From an uncultured Caldilineaceae bacterium (GTDB lineage: Bacteria > Chloroflexota > Anaerolineae > Caldilineales > Caldilineaceae), in assembly GCA_951813625.1 (NCBI GenBank), contig CATOTS010000004.1:1-64000 (forward strand): 64,000 nucleotides of DNA. The letters run 5' to 3'. Of this stretch, positions 46,391 to 54,861 are shown piece by piece. How positions within the stretch are numbered: the stretch's first letter is position 1; every line of letters starts with the position of its first letter. The notes under the pieces were generated by a model. That model was not told the origin of the DNA and ran no database searches. It saw only the letters and a list, made by a program, of their open reading frames with translations. Both the position numbers and the translations under genes were made by a program.

Positions 46391-46530
46391 TGAGAGTTTT
46401 GCGTGCGGGCGCAGCCCACTTTCGGGCCGGAAATAGTCTGGCGAGGACTTGAAGCCAGCGGCGGCTGGAATTGTCTGCCAGCATGGGGGGGGCGGTGGCC
46501 AAGAACAAGGCCTGCCTCTACGGTGGCCGC

Positions 46531-46802
46531 GGCGTTTGCTGATTTGGGGGCGGCGCGGTGGGCCGCAGGTAGCACAGGGCTGCCAATGACCCCACACTCG
46601 GCGCGGGGCGTATATCAGGGGGGCGTTGCGGGGGGAGTCCCCCCGCACAAGGGAGGGCCGAAGGCCCGACCGTCCAAAAGAATTTGAGACCGCGTATTTG
46701 TCCACTCTGCCAGCCACTCTGCCAGAGAAAGGACCGTGGACTGGCCATGACTCCACTGCTACCCGAGGTATAGGTGCTTGTTCTCCAATTCTGGACTATA
46801 CC
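46531..46802. repeat. About 260-bp structured intergenic repeat, copy B (includes double-hairpin core 4)
   Basis: Matches 34052-34311 along its length. The core 46617-46674 holds TGCGGGGGG / CCCCCCGCA (46627-46647) and a second, slightly altered GGGCC-GAA-GGCCC hairpin. The right end has a perfect 7-bp inverted repeat GGTATAG / CTATACC followed by TTTT. It lies between two divergent, paralogous TIM-barrel genes, in the 813-base gap 46203-47015. Nothing else was recognised there besides the promoters. Confidence 0.82.
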
Positions 46803-46926
46803 TTTTGTGTGCTAATAACGGGCAACGGACCAGGTCTCTCGCTCCTTCTGGAAATGCCTGCCGACAGCCGGTTCGAAGACTCGAAACGGTCCTCTTATGG
46901 CCGGATTCTGGCCAATTCGGAGGCCG

Positions 46927-46954
46927 TTGACAGGAGCGTAGCCGCGTGTATAAT
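46927..46954 (+). promoter_or_regulatory. Strong sigma-70-like promoter for the 47016 operon
   Basis: Perfect TTGACA (46927-46932) and TATAAT (46949-46954) separated by 16 bases. Transcription should start near 46961, about 55 bases before the ATG at 47016. Confidence 0.85.
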
Positions 46955-47015
46955 GCCCACAGCACAGACCCTGCGGGTCCGAAGGCGCCTACCACTGCGT
47001 GCGAGGGAGACAGCC

Positions 47016-47978
47016 ATGAAACTGGGAGCAATCTCGACTGTTTTTGTGGAGCAGCCGTTGCGGGAAGCGGCCCGGCGCATGCACGAAATGGGGCTGGAGG
47101 CGATCGAGATCGGGACCGGGGGCTTCTTCCCCAAGAACCACTGCGATCCGGCCGAGTTGCTGGCCGACGAGGCTGCGCTGGAGACTTTTCAGGCCACGCT
47201 TGCCGAATACGAGCTTGAGATCAGCGCTTTTTGTATTCACGGCGAACCGCTGCACCCCGACCCGGCGATCGCCGACCCTTACCGGAAGGAGCTGCGCGAC
47301 ACGTATGCGCTGGCGGCCAAGCTGGGCGTGACGCGGCTGACTTTGCTTTCGGGTCTGCCCGAGGCGGTTCCCGGAGACCAGGAGCCGAACTGGATCCTCT
47401 ACCCCTACCCGCCGCGGCTGATGGAGATGTACGAGTGGCAGTGGAACGAGCGGCTCATTCCCTACTGGAAGGAGGAGGTCATTGCGGCCGACGACCACGG
47501 CGTGAGGCTGTGCATGGAGATGCACGCGGGGAGCATGGTATTCCGGACGGACCAACTCCTGCGCATACGGGATGAGGTCGGTCCGGTCATCGGCTGCAAC
47601 CTGGATCCGTCGCACCTGATCTGGCAGGGGATGGAGCTGCCGGAGGTGATCCGGGCGCTAGGGGACTCGATCTATCACGTGCACGCCAAGGACAGCCGGC
47701 TGGACCCGCACAACGTGCGCGTAAACGGCATTCTTGACCCTTATTCGTTCCAGGACAAGGAACGGCGCAGCTGGATTTTCCGCACGGTCGGCTACGGGAA
47801 CGGCGAAGATTTCTGGCGCGAATTCGTCAGCTCGCTGCAACTGGCAGGCTATGACGACGTGCTCTCGATTGAGCATGAGGACCCGTTGATCGACCCTGAG
47901 GAGGGGTTCGAGCTGGCGGTGAAGGTGTTGCAGAACGTTCTGATCCGTAAGCCGCCTGCCAGGCTGTGGTATGAGTAG
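47016..47978 (+). CDS. Sugar phosphate isomerase/epimerase family TIM barrel
   Basis: A 320-aa xylose-isomerase-like enzyme. Metal-ligand candidates are Glu in LCMEMHAGS, Asp in CNLDPSHLI, His in HVHAKDSRL and Glu in SIEHEDPL. I chose the ATG at 47016 (MKLGAISTVF), with GAGGGAG 6-12 bases upstream and just downstream of a strong promoter. It is a paralogue of the divergent gene at 45195-46202. It precedes a second isomerase-like gene by 32 bases and an amidohydrolase, forming a small catabolic set. Confidence 0.9.
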   Translation: MKLGAISTVFVEQPLREAARRMHEMGLEAIEIGTGGFFPKNHCDPAELLADEAALETFQATLAEYELEISAFCIHGEPLHPDPAIADPYRKELRDTYALAAKLGVTRLTLLSGLPEAVPGDQEPNWILYPYPPRLMEMYEWQWNERLIPYWKEEVIAADDHGVRLCMEMHAGSMVFRTDQLLRIRDEVGPVIGCNLDPSHLIWQGMELPEVIRALGDSIYHVHAKDSRLDPHNVRVNGILDPYSFQDKERRSWIFRTVGYGNGEDFWREFVSSLQLAGYDDVLSIEHEDPLIDPEEGFELAVKVLQNVLIRKPPARLWYE

Positions 47979-48010
47979 CGTGGTATGAGCAGCCAAGGCG
48001 AGGCGCGGCG

Positions 48011-48856
48011 ATGAAACTCGGTCTCAACCTCTGGATCTGGGACGCTCCGTTTCGCACCGACAGGCACCTGGCGTTGATTCCCCAGGTCAGGGCGCTGGGG
48101 GGCGAAGTGGTCGAATTCGCGCTGGAGGACGATTCGGTCGTCGACGAGCAGCTTTTGCGGAGAACCTTGGCAGATGAGGGGCTGGCGTGTTCGGTCGTCG
48201 GCCTGTTCGGTCCGGACCGGGACCTTTCGGATGACTCTAAGGAGACGCGGCAGAACGGGCTGGACTACGCGCGGCGCTGCATCGATGTGTGCGCGGGCGT
48301 GGGGGCGACTCTGTTTTCGGGCGCGGTAGCCGGTTGCGGTGGCAAGGAGCTGCTCTCGCCCGACGCGCGCCGCGGCCGCATTAAGCGTGCGGCCGAGAGC
48401 CTGCGCGAGTTGGGAGATTACGCGGCGGCGGCCGGGGTCGGCGTTGCGGTCGAGATCCTCAATCGTTACGAGAACAATCTGCTTACGACGGCGGCGCACG
48501 GGCGCGAGCTGATCGACCTCACCGACCATCCGGCGGTCGGTATTCATCTCGACTCGTTTCACATGAGTCTCGAAGAGAAGGACCTGGGCGAGGCGATCCG
48601 TTTGGCCGGTGACAGGCTGGTCCACTTTCACGGGAACGAGAGCCACCGCGGCACGCCCGGAGATGGTGTTGTACCGTGGGGGCAGGTTGCGGATGGGCTG
48701 CAGGCGACCGGATACGACGGCTATGTGATCATCGAGTCGTTCAACCATTTGAGCTGGATAGGTCCGCTGGCGCACTTCTGGCGTCCGTTGACAGAGTCGC
48801 CGGAGGCCCTGGGACGGGATGGGCTGGCCTTCTTGAAAGAGACCCTGCGGGGATAG
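48011..48856 (+). CDS. Ketose 3-epimerase-like (D-tagatose/D-psicose 3-epimerase-type) TIM barrel
   Basis: A 281-aa protein closer to ketose 3-epimerases than the other TIM barrels here. The four metal ligands can be placed: E148 in VEILNRYEN, D181 in IHLDSFHMS, H207 in VHFHGNESHRGTPGDG and E242 in IIESFNH. The HGNxSHRGTPGDG loop after the His is typical of tagatose/psicose epimerases. It would epimerise a free ketose at C3. It follows the previous isomerase gene by 32 bases. Confidence 0.85.
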   Translation: MKLGLNLWIWDAPFRTDRHLALIPQVRALGGEVVEFALEDDSVVDEQLLRRTLADEGLACSVVGLFGPDRDLSDDSKETRQNGLDYARRCIDVCAGVGATLFSGAVAGCGGKELLSPDARRGRIKRAAESLRELGDYAAAAGVGVAVEILNRYENNLLTTAAHGRELIDLTDHPAVGIHLDSFHMSLEEKDLGEAIRLAGDRLVHFHGNESHRGTPGDGVVPWGQVADGLQATGYDGYVIIESFNHLSWIGPLAHFWRPLTESPEALGRDGLAFLKETLRG

Positions 48857-48926
48857 GCGGATGAATTAGAGGCAATTGCCGGGACGGGCGGCCAGTCTCT
48901 GCGGCCGGTGGCAAAGGGGGGACCGG

Positions 48927-49802
48927 GTGAGCAATCAAGACCTTGCCGAGTTGGGCATCGTGGACACGCACGTGCATTTCTGGCAGTTGGAGCTGCTGCG
49001 GCGGGCGTGGCAACCGCCGCCGGTCATCTTCCGCACTTTTGGGCCGCCAGACCTTATCGACGATGCGGCGGCTGTCGGCGTCAAGAGCTGCGTGCTGGTC
49101 GAGGCTGGGGCAACAGCGGAGGATAACCGGGCGCTGGCCGAATTTGCGGCGTCGTCAGAGTTCGTCGACGGGATGATCTCCTATGCCAACCTGGAGAGTC
49201 CGACACTGGAGCAGGAGCTGGACGCCCTGGCGGAGATTCCCAAGTTCAGGGGCGTGCGAATGCGCTGTGAGGGGGATCCGGACGCGGATATTCTGACCCG
49301 TCCCGGCGTGATCGAAGGCATCCGCAGGGTGGCGGAGCGGGGCCTCATTTTGGAGTTTCTCGTCGTTACCGGCCATCTGAAGGATATCCCAGGAGTATAT
49401 GAGAAGGCGCCTGATCTTAAAGGGATAATCGATCACATCGGTAAGCCCGATCTTCGCCGCGGCAGCGATTTCGCCGTGTGGCGTGATCATATGCGGGCGG
49501 CGGCCGCCGATACGGATGCGGTCTGCAAACTCTCGATCGGGCCGCGCGCCGCCGATATGGAGGAGATCTACGCCAGCCAGGGTGAGGGCTGGGACCTCGA
49601 ACAGTTACGACCGCCGCTCCAATTCCTGCTGGAACAGTTCGGGCCGGAGCGGCTGGCGTGGGGGAGCGACTGGCCGTTGGTGCTGTTGCAGTCGAACTAC
49701 GGCGGCGGATTGAAGGCGGTGCGCGATGCCCTGGGGCCCCTCGCCGCCGACGACGAGATGCGCCTGTTTCGGGGCACGGCCATGCAGTTCTATTCGCTGT
49801 AG
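48927..49802 (+). CDS. Amidohydrolase-2 family metal-dependent hydrolase (lactonase-like)
   Basis: A 291-aa TIM-barrel hydrolase. The HxH motif is VDTHVHFW (H15, H17), DHIGKPD near the middle supplies another His, and the final Asp lies in WGSDWPL. This pattern and length match L-fuconolactonase/sugar-lactonase-type amidohydrolases. I chose the GTG at 48927 with AAAGGGGGG upstream; the frame is open to 48876 but the extra residues are not family-like. Together with the two epimerase-like genes before it, it could act in sugar-acid catabolism. Confidence 0.86.
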   Translation: MSNQDLAELGIVDTHVHFWQLELLRRAWQPPPVIFRTFGPPDLIDDAAAVGVKSCVLVEAGATAEDNRALAEFAASSEFVDGMISYANLESPTLEQELDALAEIPKFRGVRMRCEGDPDADILTRPGVIEGIRRVAERGLILEFLVVTGHLKDIPGVYEKAPDLKGIIDHIGKPDLRRGSDFAVWRDHMRAAAADTDAVCKLSIGPRAADMEEIYASQGEGWDLEQLRPPLQFLLEQFGPERLAWGSDWPLVLLQSNYGGGLKAVRDALGPLAADDEMRLFRGTAMQFYSL

Positions 49803-49952
49803 AGGGCGGGCGTGGCGCTGATTCAGACTCAAATCCGGCGTGGCAAGGCGTCGATGTGGCGTGCCGCACGTCGATGGTGGCAGTCGAATTCACGCACCCG
49901 GCATCTGGCCCGAAGTGTCTTTCCCTGAAGATTACCGGCAGATTTGGCTGCA

Positions 49953-49981
49953 TTGGGTCGTCGCGGCAACTTATGTATAAT
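49953..49981 (+). promoter_or_regulatory. Promoter for the tandem transporter region
   Basis: TTGGGT (49953-49958), a 17-base spacer and a perfect TATAAT (49976-49981), in the 322-base gap before the receptor gene at 50125. A perfect Shine-Dalgarno sequence AAAGGAGGTG at 50039-50048 is not followed by a start codon at usable distance. Confidence 0.7.
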
Positions 49982-50124
49982 CTGGTAGTCGCCGGGCTGG
50001 TGGGCGGCGCTCCATGCAATCAGAATCCAAATGAGAGGAAAGGAGGTGGGACGGCTTTAAGCCAGTTGTGAACCTATCCTTCGATTGATCTTGTCGCAGT
50101 CCATTCATCCAAAGGAGACGAAAA

Positions 50125-51447
50125 GTGAGTGCAAAGAGATCGTTGTTCGTCTGGAGTTTGGTAGCCGCACTTGTGCTGGTCATGGCTGCCTGTGCGCCCG
50201 CCCCGGCGGCGGACACGGGCGCAGATGCGCCGATGGCGGATGCAGAGCCGGAGGTTGTTGAGATCAACTGGGTCGAGTGGTGGGACGGCGAGTATTCCAC
50301 TGAATCGCTGGACGGCCTGATCGCCCTGTTTGAGGAGCAGAATCCCGGCATCAAGGTCACGCGTACGCCGTTGGGCTGGGACTCGATGTATGACGCCATC
50401 GTGACCAGCGCGCAGGCTGAGACGGGTGATTACGACGTGCTGGGCATGGAGCCGTGCTGCTGGATGAGCGCGCTGGTCAAGCTGGACGCGCTCGAGCCGT
50501 TGAGCTCCTATATTGACGGCTCGGAAGGCTTCCGCGACCGCCTGGTCAGCCCTCTGGCGATCACCGAGTGGGCGGGCGACGAGTACAGCATCTGCTGGTA
50601 TCTGATGCCCTATACTTATGCCTACGACCAGGACGTCTTTGAAGAGGCCGGCCTCGATCCGCCGACGAACTGGGACGAGATGGTGGAAGTGACGCAGGCG
50701 CTCAACGAGGGCGATGAGGTCGAGTTCGGTTTGGGCGCGGGTCTGAACGCCAGCTTCTACACGATGTACTACCATTGGGGCGCGCGCCTGGCGCAGCTGG
50801 GCGGCGATCTCTATGACGACAACAACTGCGCGATCTTCAATTCTGACGAGGGCGTGCAGGCGATGGAGGACTGGAAGGAGTTGTACGTCAACAACTTGCT
50901 GGTGGACGGCGCGATCGGCATGGGCCAGAACGACCTGCATGATCTGATGACGGCGCAGCGTGTGGCGGCCTACTTCACAGGGCCGTGGGTTGGGTCGGCG
51001 GTGACGCTGAACCGGCCCGACGCCCGCATTGCGTTTGCCCCTGCCTGGACCGATGCCGAGACCGGCTACGGCGGCTACCAGTGGGCGTGCAGCGGCCTGG
51101 CCATCTCCTCCAATTCCGAGCATAAGGAGGAGGCTTGGAAGTTCATCGAATTCCTGCTGAGCGATGAAGGCTCGATCTACATGTCGGAGCAGACGAGTGT
51201 AACCTACGCCACCAAGGCGAACTTCGCCCGCTTTGGGGAGATGGACAATCCGATCCTGAAAGAGGTCCCGCCGATGCTGAGCCAGGATCCGGAGCACAAT
51301 CTCTTCTTTGCGCCTACGGCTGATTTCAGCGTGCATGATGAGTGGGTGGCGGCGTTCCAGGCGGTGCTGGACGGAGATCGTGAGGCGCAGGAAGCCCTTG
51401 ACGCCATGGTCGAACTGTGGAATCAGGACCTGCCCCAGTGCCAGTAA
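50125..51447 (+). CDS. Sugar ABC transporter substrate-binding lipoprotein, Sec leader
   Basis: A 440-aa CUT1-type receptor. Unlike the receptors in the left half, the leader is a simple Sec-type lipoprotein signal with no twin arginines (KRSLFVWSLVAALVLVMAAC, Cys23). The mature part begins EINWVEWWDGEY and contains LIALFEEQNPGIKVT, the classic family-1 segment. It starts at a GTG (50125) with AAAGGAG upstream. It heads a set with two permeases, and a second, similar set follows at 54862. Confidence 0.93.
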   Translation: MSAKRSLFVWSLVAALVLVMAACAPAPAADTGADAPMADAEPEVVEINWVEWWDGEYSTESLDGLIALFEEQNPGIKVTRTPLGWDSMYDAIVTSAQAETGDYDVLGMEPCCWMSALVKLDALEPLSSYIDGSEGFRDRLVSPLAITEWAGDEYSICWYLMPYTYAYDQDVFEEAGLDPPTNWDEMVEVTQALNEGDEVEFGLGAGLNASFYTMYYHWGARLAQLGGDLYDDNNCAIFNSDEGVQAMEDWKELYVNNLLVDGAIGMGQNDLHDLMTAQRVAAYFTGPWVGSAVTLNRPDARIAFAPAWTDAETGYGGYQWACSGLAISSNSEHKEEAWKFIEFLLSDEGSIYMSEQTSVTYATKANFARFGEMDNPILKEVPPMLSQDPEHNLFFAPTADFSVHDEWVAAFQAVLDGDREAQEALDAMVELWNQDLPQCQ

Positions 51448-51469
51448 TCTGAGTTGAAGTGTGTTTGCA

Positions 51470-51501
51470 GAGGAGCGGGGAGGCAGGATTCCTCGCTCCT
51501 C
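51470..51501 (+). promoter_or_regulatory. Intercistronic hairpin between binding protein and permease
   Basis: GAGGAGCGGGGA (51470-51481) pairs with TCCTCGCTCCTC (51490-51501) over 12 bp with one mismatch around an 8-base loop. A pyrimidine-rich tract follows. Confidence 0.75.
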
Positions 51502-51556
51502 TTCTCCCACCCTCCGTTTCTTCAAGAACATCCGAACCCCGCCGTTGGAGACTGAC

Positions 51557-52525
51557 ATGACCGAGGCTCGATCAAGTCCGTCGCTTGCCGCCCAGAACCA
51601 TGCTGACAAGGAGCCGGCGCCCCGGCCGAGGCGACGCCCCTGGGTGTGGCCCCGGCAGGCAACCGGCTATGTGATGATCGCGCCGGCCATTGTCTTTCTA
51701 TTGATGGTGATCATCTATCCGCTGTTCGAGGTCTTCCGACTCAGTTTCTTCGAGTTCACCGGCCTGCGCGACCAGCAGGCATCCTTCGTGGGGCTGAAGA
51801 ATTTCTTCACGCTGATGGACGACCGCATCTACTGGATCAGCATGAAGAATACGATGATTTTCGTGCTGGCCACTGTCGTGCTGCACGCGCTGATCGGCCT
51901 CGTGTTTGCGCTGGCGCTGCACCAGGAGTGGCCGAGCAACCGTCTGCGGAACCTGGTGCGGGGGCTGCTGATTCTGCCCTGGCTTTTCTCGATGGCCGCG
52001 GCAGGCCTGGTGTGGGCACTGCTTCTGAACGCGCTGGGGCCGGTCAACTACCTGCTCGTCTCGGTTGGGATCCTGGAGCGGGCGATGGACTTTCTGGGCG
52101 ACAAGGATACGGCTCTGTGGGGGCTGATTTGGATCAACGTGTGGAAGTCTTACCCATTCTATATGATCATGCTGCTTGGGGGTCTGCAGACGATTCCGCC
52201 CGACCTGTATGCGGCGGCCAAGGTTGACGGCGCGGACCGCTGGCAAAGGTTCTCCTTTGTCACTCTGCCGATGATGCGTTCGATCCTGGTGGCGACGACG
52301 GCTATCGACTTCATCACCACCTTTGGCGTATTTGATCTGGTGAGGACGCTGACCAACGGCGGGCCGGCGCGCTCAACGATCACGCTGGGCTATTACACGT
52401 GGCTGGTCGGATTTCGCGATGTCGATTTCGGCTACGGGGCCGCGATCAGCGTCTCGATGCTGATCATCATGAGCGTGGCGATGTACTTTTATCTCCGCCT
52501 TGGCCGGGAGGCTGTTTATGGCTAG
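51557..52525 (+). CDS. CUT1 sugar permease, MalF-like
   Basis: A permease of about 322 aa with a proline- and arginine-rich N-tail, then a first span around GYVMIAPAIVFLLMVII. The EAA loop is YAAAKVDGADRWQ followed by FVTLPMMRS. TFGVFDLVRTLTNGGP is the expected post-loop segment. I chose the ATG at 51557 with TTGGAG upstream; the longer frame to 51461 includes the hairpin. It overlaps the next permease gene by 8 bases. Confidence 0.93.
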   Translation: MTEARSSPSLAAQNHADKEPAPRPRRRPWVWPRQATGYVMIAPAIVFLLMVIIYPLFEVFRLSFFEFTGLRDQQASFVGLKNFFTLMDDRIYWISMKNTMIFVLATVVLHALIGLVFALALHQEWPSNRLRNLVRGLLILPWLFSMAAAGLVWALLLNALGPVNYLLVSVGILERAMDFLGDKDTALWGLIWINVWKSYPFYMIMLLGGLQTIPPDLYAAAKVDGADRWQRFSFVTLPMMRSILVATTAIDFITTFGVFDLVRTLTNGGPARSTITLGYYTWLVGFRDVDFGYGAAISVSMLIIMSVAMYFYLRLGREAVYG

Positions 52526-53390
52526 CGCATTGGGCGGTTTTGGCCGAAGACTAGGTGTGCAGAGCTACTTTTCGTTGTATGGGCTGCTTTCGGGCCTCCT
52601 GATGTTCGCCGGGGTAATTATTGTCCTCTTCCCGATCGCGTGGATGGTCTTCGCGTCGATGCGGCCGCTGGCCGAAACATTTGGCAGCCCTCCGGCGTGG
52701 ATTCCGAGAGAGGTAACCGGAGACGCGTATGCCAAGATTTTTTCCGATCCCCGCCAGCTGCGCTATCAACTCAACACCTACATCATTTCGTTTTCGACTG
52801 CGATCCTGAGTGTTGGGCTGGGCGCGCTGGCCGCCTACGGTTTCTCGCGTTTCAGGATTTGGGGCTCGGAGTTCATTCTGCTCACCATCATGGCGCTGCA
52901 GATGCTGCCCGGCGTCTCGATCATCATCCCGTTTTACAATCTGGCGCGCAGCGCGGGTGTCTGGAACACTTATCTGGGCATGATCATGGCCGATACGGTT
53001 TTCGCCCTGGCCATTTCGATCTGGCTGCTGAAAAGTTACATCGACAGCATCCCGACAGACCTTGAAGAGGCGGCGACGGTCGACGGCTGCAACCGGTTTC
53101 AGGCGCTGTACAAAATCGTGCTGCCGCTGCTGGCGCCGGGGCTGGTGGGCACCGGCACCTTCGCTTTCCTCTATGCCTGGAACGACTTTGTCTTCGCGAC
53201 GATCCTGCGCAACGGACACGAACTGATGCCGATGACGGTCGCGATCGGAAACTTTTTCACCCAGGCCAACCGGGATTGGAACGCGATCATGGCGCTGAAC
53301 ACGATGGCTACGCTGCCGCTGATCGCGATATTTGTCTTCCTGCAACGGTGGGTTATTGAGGGTATGACGGCGGGCGCGCTGAAAGAGTAG
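52518..53390 (+). CDS. CUT1 sugar permease, MalG-like
   Basis: A permease of about 290 aa. It has MASALGGFGRRLG as N-tail, a first span, then ASMRPLAETFGSPPAWIP, an EAA loop LEEAATVDGCNR followed by KIVLPLLAP, and a C-terminal RWVIEGMTAGALKE. I chose the ATG at 52518 with GGGAGG 7-12 bases upstream; it overlaps the MalF-like gene by 8 bases. The amidohydrolase gene begins 26 bases after its stop. Confidence 0.93.
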   Translation: MASALGGFGRRLGVQSYFSLYGLLSGLLMFAGVIIVLFPIAWMVFASMRPLAETFGSPPAWIPREVTGDAYAKIFSDPRQLRYQLNTYIISFSTAILSVGLGALAAYGFSRFRIWGSEFILLTIMALQMLPGVSIIIPFYNLARSAGVWNTYLGMIMADTVFALAISIWLLKSYIDSIPTDLEEAATVDGCNRFQALYKIVLPLLAPGLVGTGTFAFLYAWNDFVFATILRNGHELMPMTVAIGNFFTQANRDWNAIMALNTMATLPLIAIFVFLQRWVIEGMTAGALKE

Positions 53391-53416
53391 GCGGCCGCGC
53401 CGGCGAGGAGGAATCC

Positions 53417-54691
53417 ATGCCAGATCAACAACACACACTGCTTAAGGCCAAGCGGCTGATCGATGGGAGCGGCGCACCGGTTCGGGAGGATGCTGCCGTC
53501 CTGATTGCCGACGGGGTCATCGGTGAAGTCGGACACCGGGACGAGATCGTGGCGCCTCCGGGCGCCGAGGTCATCGATCTTGGGGAGCGCACGCTCATGC
53601 CGGGGATCGTGGACGCGCATATGCACTTTTTTGGCCTTGGGACGGACAGGCCTTTTGGCGGGCTGCCGGGCGATACCCGGGTCTACCGCGCGCTGCGGGT
53701 AGCGGGTGAGGCCAAAAGGATGCTTGAAGCCGGCATCACGGCGGCGCGCTGTTTGGGATCGGGGCACATTGGTCCCTCGCTGCGGAATGCGATCAACGAC
53801 GGACACGTGCCCGGCCCGCGCATGGTCGCCGCGGGCCACTTCATCTCTTCGACCGCGGGCACCTTTGACCACCTCAGCGTACCGCTAGACTTTGTCAAGA
53901 CCGACGATCTGCTGGCCGACGGGGTTGACGGCGTGCGCGAGATGGTGCGGCGACGGATCCGCCAGGGCGCTGACGTCATCAAGGTCGGTCTTTCGCGCTC
54001 GGGCGTGATCGGGGACGGCTACCAGGCGTGGGGCGATGACCCGCACGACCAGATCGCGTCCTACAGCATGGAGGAGATGCAGGCGCTGGCGCAGGAGGCG
54101 CACCGCAACAAGCTCAAGGTCAGCGCGCACTGTATCGGCGATGACGCGGTCCGCTTGGCGCTGCAGACCGACGTCGACACGATCGAGCACGGCTACGGTA
54201 TCAAAGATGAGACGCGCCGGATGCTGGTGGACAGGAACGTGATGGTCGTGAGCACGATTTGCCAGCTGTATTTCCACGTGGAGGGCGCCGAGAGGTTCGA
54301 CTATCCTGAGTGGGCGCGCAAGCTTTTCGATCGCCACATAGAAACGATGCAGGCCGATTTCGAGAAGGGCCTGGCCGCGGGCGTTCGCTACGCGTTGGGC
54401 ACCGATCTGATCGGCCATCCCACGCATCCGCAGGAACTGGCGGCAAAGGAGTTCGAGCTGGCTGTGGCGTGGGGCATGGACCCGATGCAGGCGATCGTCG
54501 CGGGCACGCGCGTCAGCGCCGAGGCGATGAGCATGGATCACGCAATTGGGACGGTCGAGCCGGGCAAATTGGCCGACCTGATCGCGTTCAGCGGCGATCC
54601 CTTGAAGGACATCAGCGTCTTGCAACGGGTTGAGTTTGTGATGCAGGGCGGCGATACAGTTGTTGACAAGCGCAGTGCGGGCGTTCAGTAA
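53417..54691 (+). CDS. Amidohydrolase, imidazolonepropionase/prolidase-like
   Basis: A 424-aa metal-dependent hydrolase of the urease-like superfamily. Metal-site residues can be placed: H68 and H70 in VDAHMHFF, K189 in DVIKVGLS, H238 in SAHCIGD, H258 in IEHGYG and D330 in LGTDLIG. The C-terminal GTVEPGKLADLIAFSGDPL closes the small domain. Relatives hydrolyse dipeptides with a C-terminal Pro or Arg, or imidazolonepropionate. GAGGAG precedes the ATG at 53417. Its place between two transporter sets suggests it cleaves an amide in the imported compound. Confidence 0.93.
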   Translation: MPDQQHTLLKAKRLIDGSGAPVREDAAVLIADGVIGEVGHRDEIVAPPGAEVIDLGERTLMPGIVDAHMHFFGLGTDRPFGGLPGDTRVYRALRVAGEAKRMLEAGITAARCLGSGHIGPSLRNAINDGHVPGPRMVAAGHFISSTAGTFDHLSVPLDFVKTDDLLADGVDGVREMVRRRIRQGADVIKVGLSRSGVIGDGYQAWGDDPHDQIASYSMEEMQALAQEAHRNKLKVSAHCIGDDAVRLALQTDVDTIEHGYGIKDETRRMLVDRNVMVVSTICQLYFHVEGAERFDYPEWARKLFDRHIETMQADFEKGLAAGVRYALGTDLIGHPTHPQELAAKEFELAVAWGMDPMQAIVAGTRVSAEAMSMDHAIGTVEPGKLADLIAFSGDPLKDISVLQRVEFVMQGGDTVVDKRSAGVQ

Positions 54692-54861
54692 GGGACGTCG
54701 CGGCTGCGCTCAGACATTCGAGAAGACCTCAGGCCAGGCAGGCAAAAAAGGGGGTGATCAGCCACCACAGGATTCGGGCGCAGATTTGGTTGATGCTTGC
54801 GGTGTACGTTTGAGGCGAGAAGGATTCCTCAGCAATATCTGGCATAGCCAAGGAGGCAAAA

